This document shows, piece by piece, positions 11,401 to 20,282 of a stretch of DNA of 64,000 nt. Position numbers and translations under genes: made by a program. Location: NCBI GenBank assembly GCA_963718405.1, contig CAVQYZ010000001.1, positions 558,001 through 622,000 of the forward strand, in the 5' to 3' direction. The DNA is from Bog-756 sp963718405 (lineage in GTDB: Bacteria; Actinomycetota; Acidimicrobiia; Acidimicrobiales; RAAP-2). The notes under the pieces were generated by a model. That model ran no database searches, was not told the origin of the DNA, and worked only from the letters and a program-made list of their open reading frames with translations. The stretch's first letter is position 1; each line of letters starts with the position of its first letter.

Positions 11401-11913
11401 CAACTCCGGACGGCCACGGTTACTGGTTGGTGGCCTCGGACGGCGGCATCTTCGCCTTCGGTGACGCAGGCTTCTACGGATCCACGGGGGCAATCCATCT
11501 GAACCAACCGGTGGTTGGCATGGCCTCGACCCCCAGCGGCAAGGGCTACTGGTTGGTGGCATCGGACGGCGGCATCTTCGCCTTCGGTGACGCAGGATTC
11601 TACGGGTCCCTGGGGGCAATCCACCTCAATGAACCGATTGTCGGGATGGCCGCTACCCCTGACGGCCATGGCTACTGGATGGTTGCGTCGGATGGAGGCA
11701 TCTTCAACGGGGGAGATGCGGGGCTTCTACGGATCGTTGGGCGACATCCACCTCAATGCACCCATCGTGGGCATCGCAAGCACTCACGACGGCCGTGGGT
11801 ACTGGCTGGTCGCAGCGGACGGAGGGATATTCAATTGTGGTGATGCCGGGTATTTCGGTTCGGCGGCCTATTCGTGGCTGATCTTTTCGAATCCCATCAC
11901 CAACTCCCGATAG
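8460..11913 (+). CDS. Secreted PQQ-propeller / ASH / 42-residue-repeat mosaic protein
   Basis: About 1,150 residues. A signal peptide (GILGGVVLAVLAVLAATGIVS) is followed by a PQQ/quinoprotein-type eight-bladed propeller (about residues 55-555: ILVNTENNYSYGLNPVTG, YVYLLNRDNLGG, IYVGTRDGYVIGFG). Then come three ASH/HYDIN-type Ig-like domains (each with a FG-x-V...G...T pattern, e.g. TVNFGKVTVGHSVTEKF), a run of eight prolines with a Cys after it, and six 42-residue repeats. No catalytic residues are seen, so it is probably structural or ligand-binding outside the cell. One frameshift at about 11717 lies inside the fifth repeat. GTG 8460 was preferred to TTG 8448 because of spacing from GGAG at 8444. 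The N-terminal half resembles that of the 42603-48226 protein. Confidence 0.8.
11131..11910 (+). repeat. Array of six complete 42-residue repeats
   Basis: Six units of 126 bases follow one another from PTVGIASSPDGGGY to ADGGIFNCGDAGYFGS, with only nine to ten residues after the last. The first unit is the most diverged (NIDTFGNALFCGS) and carries a Cys. Units three and four are nearly identical. This array has whole units only, so the circle would close without split half-units. Confidence 0.9.
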
Positions 11914-12120
11914 CTGCCCACAAGGATGACCCACGACCAAACATCACAGACCGTCCTGAGTGCCAATGGCCGATGAACGTGAACCGAGGCGTGGGGCCAG
12001 CAGCTGAGGCGTGAGGCTCTCTATGGCCGCAGCGATCGGTCATGGACTGTGCGGCATCCAGTGCCGGGCCCTCGGGCCGGAGGGCGATGAGAAGCGCCAA
12101 CGTCTCATCTGATTCCGAAA

Positions 12121-12267
12121 GGTGTTTGTGCCAAGGGTTTCAGTTTGTGGCCCTTGGGCCGTGTGCAATGCAACGTGACCGCTGATGATGGCGGGTACTG
12201 GCTTGTCTCCGCTGAAGCAGGTGTCGTTGCCTTCGGCGATGCCGGCTCCTACAGCCTCGGCCGGTGA
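12121..12267 (+). pseudogene. Decayed remnant of the 42-residue repeat
   Basis: In one frame the DNA reads DDGGYWLVSAEAGVVAFGDA and then GSYSLGR before a TGA at 12265-12267. This matches the core of the repeat at almost every conserved position, but there is no start codon, and the residues before it (GVCAKGFSLWPLGRVQ) are only faintly repeat-like. It lies 200 bases downstream of the repeat-ending gene and probably was once part of that array or of a second gene. The rest of 11914-12310 shows nothing else recognisable. Confidence 0.65.
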
Positions 12268-12310
12268 CATCACCTTGAACGATCCCAAGGGGCAGCGGAA
12301 CACAGCGGAC

Positions 12311-12943
12311 TCAGAATCGACTGTCGCGTTGTCGCTCGGGGAGCGACGGAGAACCGGTCCGAGTGTTGGCCACGGATCGGACACGAGCCCGGAACCTCTC
12401 GAGCCGTTCCGCCAGCACGACCAGCTGCGCTTGGGAGGTGGGGACATACGCCGTCCGTTGCCGGCCGTGCTCTTCCCACGAAACCGCGTCTATCGGTCCG
12501 GAACGCTCAGTCGCATCCTCAGTGAGTACCAAAGCCCCCTCATCGGTGTTCTCTCCGACTTGCTCATCGGCACAGCGCTGAACTTCTAGTTCGGTGAGGC
12601 GTTCGGCCTGGTCCTGGAATGCTTCTCTGAGCCTCTCTAATTCCTCTATCGTGGCCTGGACCCGCTCGGCTAGATCGTGATGGCTCCACGCCGTCATATC
12701 CTCAGGCTCGCCTCGGAGCGCCACAGCCACTCCGGTCAGGATGACGGACTGGCGCCGACACAGCCGGTCAAGGCTTTCGATCTTGCGGTCTCGTTCGCAG
12801 AGCTCACACTTCTGATAGAGCCGACCGTGCGGGCATTTTCGAGAGGGGGGCTTGGGGATCGGATTGGTATCAGCGCTACCGGTGTCCCGGATCCGGTTGA
12901 GACGGTCCCTCGTCTCCGCCACCGACTCCATGATCAAGTCCAT
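12311..12943 (-). CDS. Hypothetical protein with Cys/His cluster and coiled coil
   Basis: A 210-residue protein that I do not recognise. Residues about 36-52 contain CPHGRLYQKCELC, a possible zinc-binding knuckle (C-x-H and C-x2-C). Residues about 90-130 (HHDLAERVQATIEELERLRE) and 165-195 are long charged helices likely to form coiled coils. It is soluble, acidic in the middle and has no signal peptide. The style (zinc knuckle plus helices, lone gene beside decayed DNA) recalls accessory or phage-derived genes more than core ones. The start could be ATG 12943 or the ATG four codons in. Product and role unknown. Confidence 0.5.
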   Translation of the reverse strand: MDLIMESVAETRDRLNRIRDTGSADTNPIPKPPSRKCPHGRLYQKCELCERDRKIESLDRLCRRQSVILTGVAVALRGEPEDMTAWSHHDLAERVQATIEELERLREAFQDQAERLTELEVQRCADEQVGENTDEGALVLTEDATERSGPIDAVSWEEHGRQRTAYVPTSQAQLVVLAERLERFRARVRSVANTRTGSPSLPERQRDSRF

Positions 12944-13053
12944 GGGATCCGTGTTCGAATTGTCCTCCCACGAGTTCTCCGCCCCCGTGGCTTCAGCCCG
13001 ACAATCTGAGCCTCTCTGACGATCCGGTCAGACCTGATAGTACCCACCGCAAC

Positions 13054-13084
13054 TGCTCCTGTCACACGTACTGTGACAGGAGCA
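13054..13084. terminator. Perfect 12-bp hairpin between two minus-strand genes
   Basis: TGCTCCTGTCAC, a seven-base loop, then GTGACAGGAGCA. It lies about 150 bases beyond the stop of the 13236-15230 gene and 110 bases before the start of the 12311-12943 gene. There is no T-run on either side, so it could be a terminator, a processing stem or a protein-binding palindrome. Confidence 0.5.
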
Positions 13085-13235
13085 CCACTCAGGGCACACC
13101 GAGTGGGGGTGTGGGCTCGGATTTCTGGAGACCCACCGGTATTGTCGCAGGTCAGCGGCGGTGCAGGTCAGCAGGTTCCGCCCGAGGGGGTGTCAAGCGG
13201 CAGCGCGCCCGGCCGGATCGCAACCGACCGGTCGT

Positions 13236-15230
13236 TCAGGTGATGGTCAGGTGGATGGTGGCACGGACCGTGGTCACGGTCTTGACCTTCGTCGTTCCCT
13301 TGAGGGTGATCACCGTCTCGGTCGCCGCCACCGTCACAGAGGTCGACGTGGCGGCGTGGGGCGTCCCGGTGAGCACTCCGGCATCCGACAGCGTCAAGCC
13401 CGGGGGAAGAGCGACCTTGGCCCAGCTGACGGTGGTGGTGAATCCGTGGGCACTGATTCCCGTGCCGGCGCACCGGAGTACCACCGGGCCATAGGAGTGC
13501 CAGATCACACCGGTCGGCAACGACGCCGTGGTGATGGTGAAGCCGTGGACCGCGAAGCTCTGCGGTGTGCCGGTCGACGCCAGGTAGTCGACCCCGGCGG
13601 TGACCTGTGCCGTAAGCACGCAGGCCCCGGCTCCCGTGAAGGTGACGACCCCGGAGGTGACCGTGCATACCGAACCGGTTGACGATGCCACCGATGTCAC
13701 CCCGTCACCGGTGGTCTTGACCTGTGGCTTGAAGCCGCCACCCAGATAGCCGGATGACGGCAGGTTGGCGATTGTCGGCCTGGACGGCAGGTCCTTGTTC
13801 ACCGTGATGGCTGTGCCGGTCGTCGTCGACGAAGGGTCGAAGGTGGTGGTCCCCTGATAGGAGGCGTTGAGGGTGAAGGTCCCGCTCGTCGGCTCGGTGA
13901 TGGTGCAGGTGGCCTCGCCGGATCCGTTCAGCCCGCACGGGGAGCTGGTCCGGGTCCCGTCGGAGACCGTGACCTGTCCGGTGGGCTCCCCGCCCACCGG
14001 CGTGGCTGCGGCAACAGTGACGGTCACGGCGATGACCTGGCCGATCGAGGGGAGCCGGGTGGTGGACGTGATGGTGGTGGTGGTGTCGATCGGTGGCACC
14101 ACCGTCTGTGTCCCCAGGGGCAGGACGGTCAGGCTCTCGGCAATCGGTCCCCCGGGGAGGCTTCCGATCGCCGTCACCGCGTAGACGTCACTCCCGTCCG
14201 GCGAGAAGCCGACCTTTTGGGGTATGACCTCGCTGAAGACACCCGCGCCGGCGAAGGCCTGGCTGGCCACGACATCGCCGGGGTCGCCCAGCCGGAACAC
14301 CGAGAGCGTCCCGCCGGTGCTCGGGCCGGCCGTGCCGGTAGCCAGCAGCCCCTGGTCGGCCGCGGTCATGGCGATTGCCGTGGGGTAGGGAGGAGCGGGA
14401 TAGTCGACGCCGGTCGGAGTCAGCGAGGCCCCGTCCAGCACGTCGAACTGATAGGGGGAGCCCCCCGCCGGCACCACCGAGCTCCCGTCGGGGGATACCG
14501 CTACGTCCTCCACGTTGCCGATCGAGACCCTGTTGGGAGAGGACTCGGTGTTGACCACCGCCGTCACCGCCGGAGTGCCGGTGACGTCGATGCGGTCGAT
14601 GGTCACCGACGAGATCCCCGGGTCCCACAGGTAGAGCACACTGGTGTTCCCCGGGTCGCCGGTGAGACCCGTGCAGTAGCTGCTGCAGTCGGGGTTGGGG
14701 ACGAACCAGGGCGTCACCGCTCCGTCGGTGGGATTGATCTCGAGCAGGTTCTGGTCGCTGGTCGTCCACACCGAGCCGTTGGCCCACACGACGGAGGTCA
14801 CCGCACCGAGGCCGGTGGCCAAGGTGGTCACGGCCAGGGTGGAGATCGTGATGGCATCGATGGAGCCACCGCTGTTCAGCCCGACGTAGGCGATCCCGTC
14901 GTGGATGGCGATACCCGAGGGTCCGCCCAGGCCGGTCAGGGTCTGGAGGATCTGGCCCGAGCCGCTGAGGACGGTCAGGCTGTCCGACTTCGTGCACGAC
15001 ACGAACAGGTCTCCGGTACCGGGGTCGACCGCCAGCTGCCCGTCATCGACACCGGCACCGCTGAAGGTGCAGGGGAGGGCGACTGTCGAGCCGGCAATGC
15101 CGGCACCCGCCGAATCCGGAAACGCCGCCAGTGTCAGCCCGGTCGAGAGCATGACCACGGCCACCAGAACCGCCACGGCACTTCTGCGCATCCGGAGCCC
15201 CCGTGTCCACCCGCCTGGGTTGGTCGTCAA
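13236..15230 (-). CDS. Secreted NHL-type propeller protein with C-terminal Ig-like domains
   Basis: A 664-residue exported protein. Signal peptide: RRSAVAVLVAVVMLSTGLTLAAF. Residues about 45-385 are a beta-propeller of SMP-30/NHL style, with repeated phrases such as DGQLAVDPGTGDLFVSC, GPSGIAIHDGIAYVGLN and VEDVAVSPDGSSVV. This is followed by a bacterial Ig-like (Big_3) domain (about 390-475, TGQVTVSDGTRTSS...FTLNASYQGTTTFDPSS) and two further beta-rich segments, the last (LPPGLTLSDAGVLTGTP) typical of putative-Ig (He_PIG) domains. No catalytic signature. Starts with TTG 15230 or ATG 15191; the signal peptide fits either. The frame is intact throughout, unlike many neighbours. A structural or binding role at the cell surface is inferred. 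Confidence 0.75.
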   Translation of the reverse strand: MTTNPGGWTRGLRMRRSAVAVLVAVVMLSTGLTLAAFPDSAGAGIAGSTVALPCTFSGAGVDDGQLAVDPGTGDLFVSCTKSDSLTVLSGSGQILQTLTGLGGPSGIAIHDGIAYVGLNSGGSIDAITISTLAVTTLATGLGAVTSVVWANGSVWTTSDQNLLEINPTDGAVTPWFVPNPDCSSYCTGLTGDPGNTSVLYLWDPGISSVTIDRIDVTGTPAVTAVVNTESSPNRVSIGNVEDVAVSPDGSSVVPAGGSPYQFDVLDGASLTPTGVDYPAPPYPTAIAMTAADQGLLATGTAGPSTGGTLSVFRLGDPGDVVASQAFAGAGVFSEVIPQKVGFSPDGSDVYAVTAIGSLPGGPIAESLTVLPLGTQTVVPPIDTTTTITSTTRLPSIGQVIAVTVTVAAATPVGGEPTGQVTVSDGTRTSSPCGLNGSGEATCTITEPTSGTFTLNASYQGTTTFDPSSTTTGTAITVNKDLPSRPTIANLPSSGYLGGGFKPQVKTTGDGVTSVASSTGSVCTVTSGVVTFTGAGACVLTAQVTAGVDYLASTGTPQSFAVHGFTITTASLPTGVIWHSYGPVVLRCAGTGISAHGFTTTVSWAKVALPPGLTLSDAGVLTGTPHAATSTSVTVAATETVITLKGTTKVKTVTTVRATIHLTIT

Positions 15231-16652
15231 CCCCGCTGGAGTGCACCACGCTACTACGCCGGCGGCGACGGCCGACGGGACCTCAGACCGCTGTCATCTG
15301 AAGCGCTCCATCCCTGGGGGGTCTGTAGGCGTCAGCCGGCCGGCGACACCACGCTCGCTCGTTGAGCACGGCTGCGGACCATGTGGCGGGCCCCTGCAGG
15401 CCCGGCCGGCGCGCCTGCGCAACCACTCGGGTCGTTCAACGACAACGACACCGCAGAACTCGCGTTTGCACGTTGCGTGGTCGCCAGCGCACCACGGGTG
15501 TGGATGGGCCCGCCCCGGGGTGGGGTTCAGCTGCCGGCGGTGCCGCGGGTGGCGACGTCGTGTAACGGAGTAGGGGTGTGATTCGTCTTAGAGGTCGACC
15601 ACGGGCACCGCACCGGAGATCGCCACAACGGGTGGGGAGCCACTCGTTCCGTTTGTCACGCATGGCGTCGGTGGAACGACGCTGTGTGAGGCAACAGAAA
15701 TTTCCCTCCGTGAGTTCGCGTGACCCCGTCAGGACCGGTCCGAGCGCGTTCTGCGCGCTCTGGCTCACAGGAATTCAACAGCTCCACGTGGTGGTGACCA
15801 AGCGCCCGTTTCCCGCGCCAATGGCGGACGAACTCGCGACCGAACCTCGGGCGGTCTTGATGTTCCGGACCCGATCTGGCGGTCGACGCCGGGAGAACGG
15901 CTTACGGTTGCACTGCTCGAGCTCACGCAAATTGCCACTGGCCACTGGGGCCGCCCACTGACGGCCGATAGTTGATAATCCGGCACCGCCGCGGCGACGA
16001 TCTACGGTCCACCGGCGGTGACGCCGGCCCACGAGCCTCGCTGAACTGGGGATTGGGTCGCCCCCTCTGATGAGCAACACGGAAGAAACGCGCCGATGGG
16101 TTCAAATGGGACAGGAAATAAACGAAACATCCATCTCAATTGGTTCTTCTATTGGGCACTCAGGAATATCTGTATTGGCTCTGGCAGAACACCAGTATGA
16201 CCGTAGATGCAGTCGACGGATAAATATGCCGAAGTACAATCACTGATGGCACCGGTCCCCTGTATAAGGCTGTCGGCACCTTGATATTAAATCCGAGGCC
16301 CCGCCGGGGGCCGGACGGGGTAGGCGAACCCGTGGCCCAGATAGCCCCTGGTTAACCCGGTTTACAGAACGTTAACGGGCCGGACACAGATCGGGCTTGC
16401 ATGAGTCATCACCATGTTCCATGCTCATGGCAACATCATCAAAGAGCGGACTCTTAGAAGGTGTTGCGACGGGAAGTATTCACACCTGCCTTCACTTGGA
16501 TAACGAAATAATGACGCTTTCGGTGACCGGATCACCCCGTTGGGTGGTGTGGTCGCCAAAGGTGTCGGCTGACCTTGGTTTACGGCGAATCAGGTAGGAA
16601 TCCGTCTGGCATTTGAGCATCCGGGGACCGAACCAAGGAGAAAAAGATCACT
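15231..16652. other. Gene-poor 1.4-kb stretch before the polysaccharide operon
   Basis: No convincing conserved gene. The first 700 bases are GC-rich like the rest; open frames there (for example 15578-15961) have biased composition and no domain. From about 16080 to 16650 the DNA becomes visibly richer in A and T (e.g. GGACAGGAAATAAACGAAAC at 16110), with one 58-codon open frame and a GC-rich hairpin GGCCCC-GCC-GGGGCC at about 16297-16312. This looks like a regulatory leader for the operon starting at 16653, but I could not match it to a known riboswitch class. Confidence 0.6.
16070..16246 (+). CDS. Candidate 58-residue small protein, low-GC codons
   Basis: ATG 16070 to TGA 16246 is open and reads MSNTEETRRWVQMGQEINET, then a hydrophobic-leaning stretch ISIGSSIGHSGISVLALAEH and a basic tail. 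Codon third positions are much poorer in G/C than in all surrounding genes, so it is either foreign, a leader peptide, or chance. No clear ribosome-binding site is visible. Not recognised as any family. Confidence 0.2.
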   Translation: MSNTEETRRWVQMGQEINETSISIGSSIGHSGISVLALAEHQYDRRCSRRINMPKYNH

Positions 16653-18069
16653 ATGAGTAGGCGAATCGCTGTGATCGGTAGTGGGTACGTCGGGTCGGTG
16701 GTGGCGGCGTGCCTGGCCCACGTGGGGCACGACGTGATCGGGGTGGAGTCGGACCCGGCCAAGCTCGAGCGAGCTGACATCGGGCGCCGCCCCCTTCCAC
16801 GAGCCGGGCCTCGACCCCCTGATCGTGGCGGGCCTGGCCTCGGGCAAACTCTGCGCTTCACCGGACGACTTCAACGACGCCATGGACGACTCGGACGTCG
16901 TCTTCGTCTGCGTGGGGACCCCACCCGGGCCCGACGGCGAGGCCGACACCACCGCCATCCGCGGCGTGGCCCGCTCCATCGCCCACAATCTCCGTCACTA
17001 CCACGTCATCGTCACCAAGAGCACCGTCCCCATCGGGACCGGGTACTGGCTGGGTTCACTCATTGAGGACATCGTCGGCCCCGAGGGCCGCGAGCTGTTC
17101 GGCGTGGTCTCCAACCCCGAGTTCCTCCGCGAGGGCAATGCGGTGCAGGACTTCCTCCACCCGGACCGGGTGGTGCTCGGCAGCGACGACCCCAAGGCCC
17201 GCGAGATCGCCGCCGACGTGTACCGGCCCATCCTCGAGCAGAAGATCCCCGGCGATGTCGGCAAACGGGAGGTCGTCCCGCTGCTCCAGACCAGGCTGAC
17301 GACCGCCGAGATGATCAAGTACGCCTCGAACGCCTTCTCTGGCCACCAAGATCAGCTTCGCCAACGAGATCGCCCGCCTCTGCGACTTCGTCGGCGCCGA
17401 CATCACCGAGGTGACGGCGGGCATGGGCCTCGACACCCGGATCGGCGGCCGCTTCCTCGATGCCGGCCTGGGCTGGGGCGGCTCGTGCTTCGGCAAGGAT
17501 CTCTCCGCCCTCGATCAGACGGCCGATGAGTACGGGTACCAGCCGAAGATCCTCGAGGGGGCCATCGCCGTCAACCGAGTCCCAACGCAAGTACGTGGTC
17601 GACGAGCTGCTGCGCCAGCTCAAGACGTTGCGGGGCACCAGGATCTGCATCCTGGGCTTGGCCTTCAAGCCCGACACCGACGACCTGCGGGACTCGCCCG
17701 CCCTCGATGTGGCCTGCCGGCTCATCGACAAGGGGGCGTTCGTCTCCGCCTATGACCCGATGGTCACCGAGGTACCCGTCGAGGGCATCCGCCTGATGCC
17801 CGACGCCATCCAGGCCGCAGCGGACGCCGACGCCGTCGTGCTGGCCACCGAGTGGCCCCAGTTCCTCAGCGTCGATCTCACCGAACTGCGCGGGGCCATG
17901 CGAGGCGACATCTTCTTCGACGGCCGCAACAACTTCGATCCCGAGCTGGTGGCCGCAGGCGGGCTTCCGGTACCTCGGGATCGGGCGGGGCTCCACTGCG
18001 GTGGCGTCACGGTTCGCCGCCCGAACCCCGGTCGCACCGGGCCCGGTCGAGGGTGCGACGGCTCTGTGA
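16653..18069 (+). CDS. ugd: UDP-glucose/GDP-mannose dehydrogenase family enzyme, four frameshifts
   Basis: Oxidises a nucleotide hexose to its uronic acid with NAD+, supplying UDP-glucuronate or a similar donor for the operon. N-terminal Rossmann motif IAVIGSGYVGSVVAACLAHV; FVCVGTPPGPDG; VTKSTVPIGTG; SNPEFLREGNAV; catalytic-domain segments TAEMIKYASNAF and, after a frame change, GLGWGGSCFGKD holding the active-site Cys; then ILGLAFKPDTDDLRDSP and the end VASRFAARTPV. The frame shifts by one extra base near 16785, 17340, 17579 and 17966; each can be restored by removing one base, and no domain residue is lost. Total of about 470 residues, slightly longer than usual. It leads the operon; GGAG lies in the sequence AAGGAGAAAAAG just before ATG 16653. 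Confidence 0.85.
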
Positions 18070-18154
18070 CCATTTTCCCCTTACCCGTAGCGCGGTTCCT
18101 CCGCCATCCATCGGCGCACCGGTCTGCCCCCGGACGAGTTGAAAGCAGGCCCAC

Positions 18155-19202
18155 ATGGCACTGAAACAGTCCGAACCCGATATTCACGACCTCGGCGCCG
18201 AGCTCGACCTCAGTGTGGTCATCCCGCTCTACAACGAGGAGGAGAGCATCGACCCCGCGGTCGAAGAGGTGCTGGGCGTGCTCAGCCAGCTCCCCCTGGC
18301 CTGCGAGCTGATCCTGGTCAACGACGGGAGCACCGACGCCACCGGCGAGAAGGCGTTCGCCTGGCACAATGCCGATCCCCGGGTGAAGGTCATCGAGTTC
18401 CGCCGGAACTTCGGCCAGACCGCCGGGATCAGCGCCGGGTTCGAGCGTGCCGCCGGTCGGGTGGTCGTGGTCATGGACGGTGACCAGCAGAACGACCCGG
18501 CCGACATCCCGAACCTGTTGGCCTGCCTCGAGGAGGGGTACGACGTGGCGTCGGGCTGGCGGGCCGACCGCAAGGACAAACTGCTTCATGCGGCGCCTGC
18601 CCTCCAAGGTGGCCAACGCCCTCATCTCCCGGGTGACCGGACTGCATCTGCACGACTACGGCTGCACCCTCAAGGCCTACGACCGGGAGGTCATCGACCG
18701 CCTCGAGCTCTTCGGGGAGCTGCACCGGTTCATTCCGGCGCTCGCCCTCATCTCGGGCGCCAAGGTCGTGGAGATCCCGGTGAACCACCGGGCCCGCGAG
18801 CACGGATCGTCGAAGTACGGCATTTCCCGAATGCCGCGGGTGGTGCTCGACCTCCTGACCGTCAAGTTCCTCATCGGCTACCGGCAGAAGCCCGATGCAG
18901 TTCTTCGGTCGGCTGGCCATTGCCTGCCTCGGTGCCGCCGCGCTGTCGGGATCGTGGTCGGCTCTCCGCCGGGTGCGCGGAGGGGCCGGTGCGCCCCACG
19001 GCCCGACCACGCCGCTGGTGGTGGCATCTCTGCAGTTCGCCTCGTTCGGGCTGCTCGGCGAGATGTTGGCCCGCCTGTACTTCAAGGGTTCGAGCGACCG
19101 TCCCTACGTGGTCCGCCGTTCCACCGGCGCCGATGCACCACGCTGCGGGCCATCCCCGACCTGGAAGAGCCGGCCGAGATGGCCCCGGTGGAGGCTGAGT
19201 GA
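18155..19202 (+). CDS. GT2 polyprenyl-phosphate glycosyltransferase (DPM1-like), frameshifted
   Basis: GT-A fold enzyme that probably transfers a sugar to polyprenyl phosphate on the cytoplasmic side of the membrane. LSVVIPLYNEEESIDPAVEE and LILVNDGSTDATGE start the nucleotide-binding domain; VVVMDGDQQNDPADIPNLL contains the DxD-like metal site; DYGCTLKAYDREVID and HRAREHGSSKYGISRMPRVV are typical of DPM1/GtrB-type enzymes. Two C-terminal hydrophobic helices (FGRLAIACLGAAALSGSW and VVASLQFASFGLLGEMLARL) match the membrane anchor of this group. Frame changes near 18592, 18897 and 19130; the last is a one-base loss. Stop overlaps the next start (GTGA), implying translational coupling. Confidence 0.8.
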
Positions 19203-20282
19203 CCGGAAAGCCCAACCTGTCCGAACAGATGGAGGAGGCAAGGGAGGGTCCAGTGTCCGCCGATCCGGTGGAGGCTGACGTACCTACCCCCACGCGCCGC
19301 GTCGCGCCGATGACCATCGTCCGCATTGTGGTGACCGTGGGCGCCTTCGGCCTCATCGCCCGCAAGATCGGGTTCTCGGCGGTGTTCCACGCTCTCGGCG
19401 CGGCCAATCCGGCGTTGCTGGCGGCGGGCTACGGAGTGGCGGTGATCACCATCTTGATCACCGTTCGCCAGTGGCACGGCCTGGCCAACGCCAACGGGGT
19501 GCCCTGCACCTACCGGCGGTGCCTCCATCTCGAGCTGGGCGGCGACGTCTTCGATGCCGCGCTGCCCAGCTCCATCGGTGGCGACGTCATCCGGGCGGCG
19601 TCCCTGCCGGACTCGCCGGACCAGACGGGTGCCGGCGGCGGCGTCGGTGGTGCTGCGCCGCCTGTGCAACTTCCCCGGCATGATCGTGCTGACCGCGGTG
19701 GGGCTGGCTGGCCACCGTCGACCTCGGGTACGCCGGCCGCATCCGTCCGTACTCGCTGGCGGTCATCGCCGGGGGAGTGGGTCTGGTGGCGTGCACCTTG
19801 AGCCCGGCCATGGGGCCATGAGCCGGTGGGGTCTGCTGAAGCGGGGACCGGGGGTGGCGGTGGCCAAGCTGTTGGCCACCCTGCACGAGTTCCGGGGCCA
19901 GCGCCGCTACCTGCTCCAGGCCACCCTCCGGGGCCTGGTCTTCTGGATCTTCGTCGTGGCCAGCCAGTCCCTGTTCATCCTGGCGGTGGGGATCCACGTG
20001 ACCCTGGCCTACAGCGCCCTGGTCATCACCACGGCCACCGCGGTCACCATGCTCCCCATCTCCCTGGGCGGCTACGGCCTGCGAGAGGGGGCGTTCGCCG
20101 CCTTCCTGGCCGCGGGAGGCCACGCCACCGGGGCCCAGGGTGCCGCGGTCGGGGTGTGTATCACCGTCCAGATGCTGGCCCTCGGGGTCTTCGGCATCCC
20201 GTTCTACCTGACCGTCCGGGCCCACCGTCGACGACCGACGGTCCTACCGGCGCAGACCGAGACGGCCATGGAGGCTGCGTGA
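19199..20282 (+). CDS. LPG-synthase-type membrane protein (YbhN/AglD-like), frameshifted
   Basis: Polytopic protein of the lysylphosphatidylglycerol-synthase transmembrane superfamily. Recognisable pieces: VRIVVTVGAFGLIARKIGF (first helix), LLAAGYGVAVITILITVRQW, the DAALPSSIGGDVIRA loop, and near the end TMLPISLGGYGLREGAFAAF, the family hallmark. Members lacking the soluble synthase domain often sit beside DPM1-like enzymes and may flip or present lipid-linked sugars; that is the likely role here. At least three frame changes between about 19630 and 19820 break the middle. GTG 19199 overlaps the previous stop, and the final TGA overlaps the ATG of the next gene. Confidence 0.75.

Noticed and set aside
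15578..15961. 127-residue open frame in the gene-poor stretch
   Set aside because: Arg-rich biased composition, no domain, no ribosome-binding site and overlapping open frames on the other strand; treated as chance.
16281..16380. c-di-GMP-I or c-di-AMP (ydaO) riboswitch
   Set aside because: Only short fragments such as GGGGTAGGCGAACCCG recall these classes; the invariant core elements could not be placed together, so no call was made.
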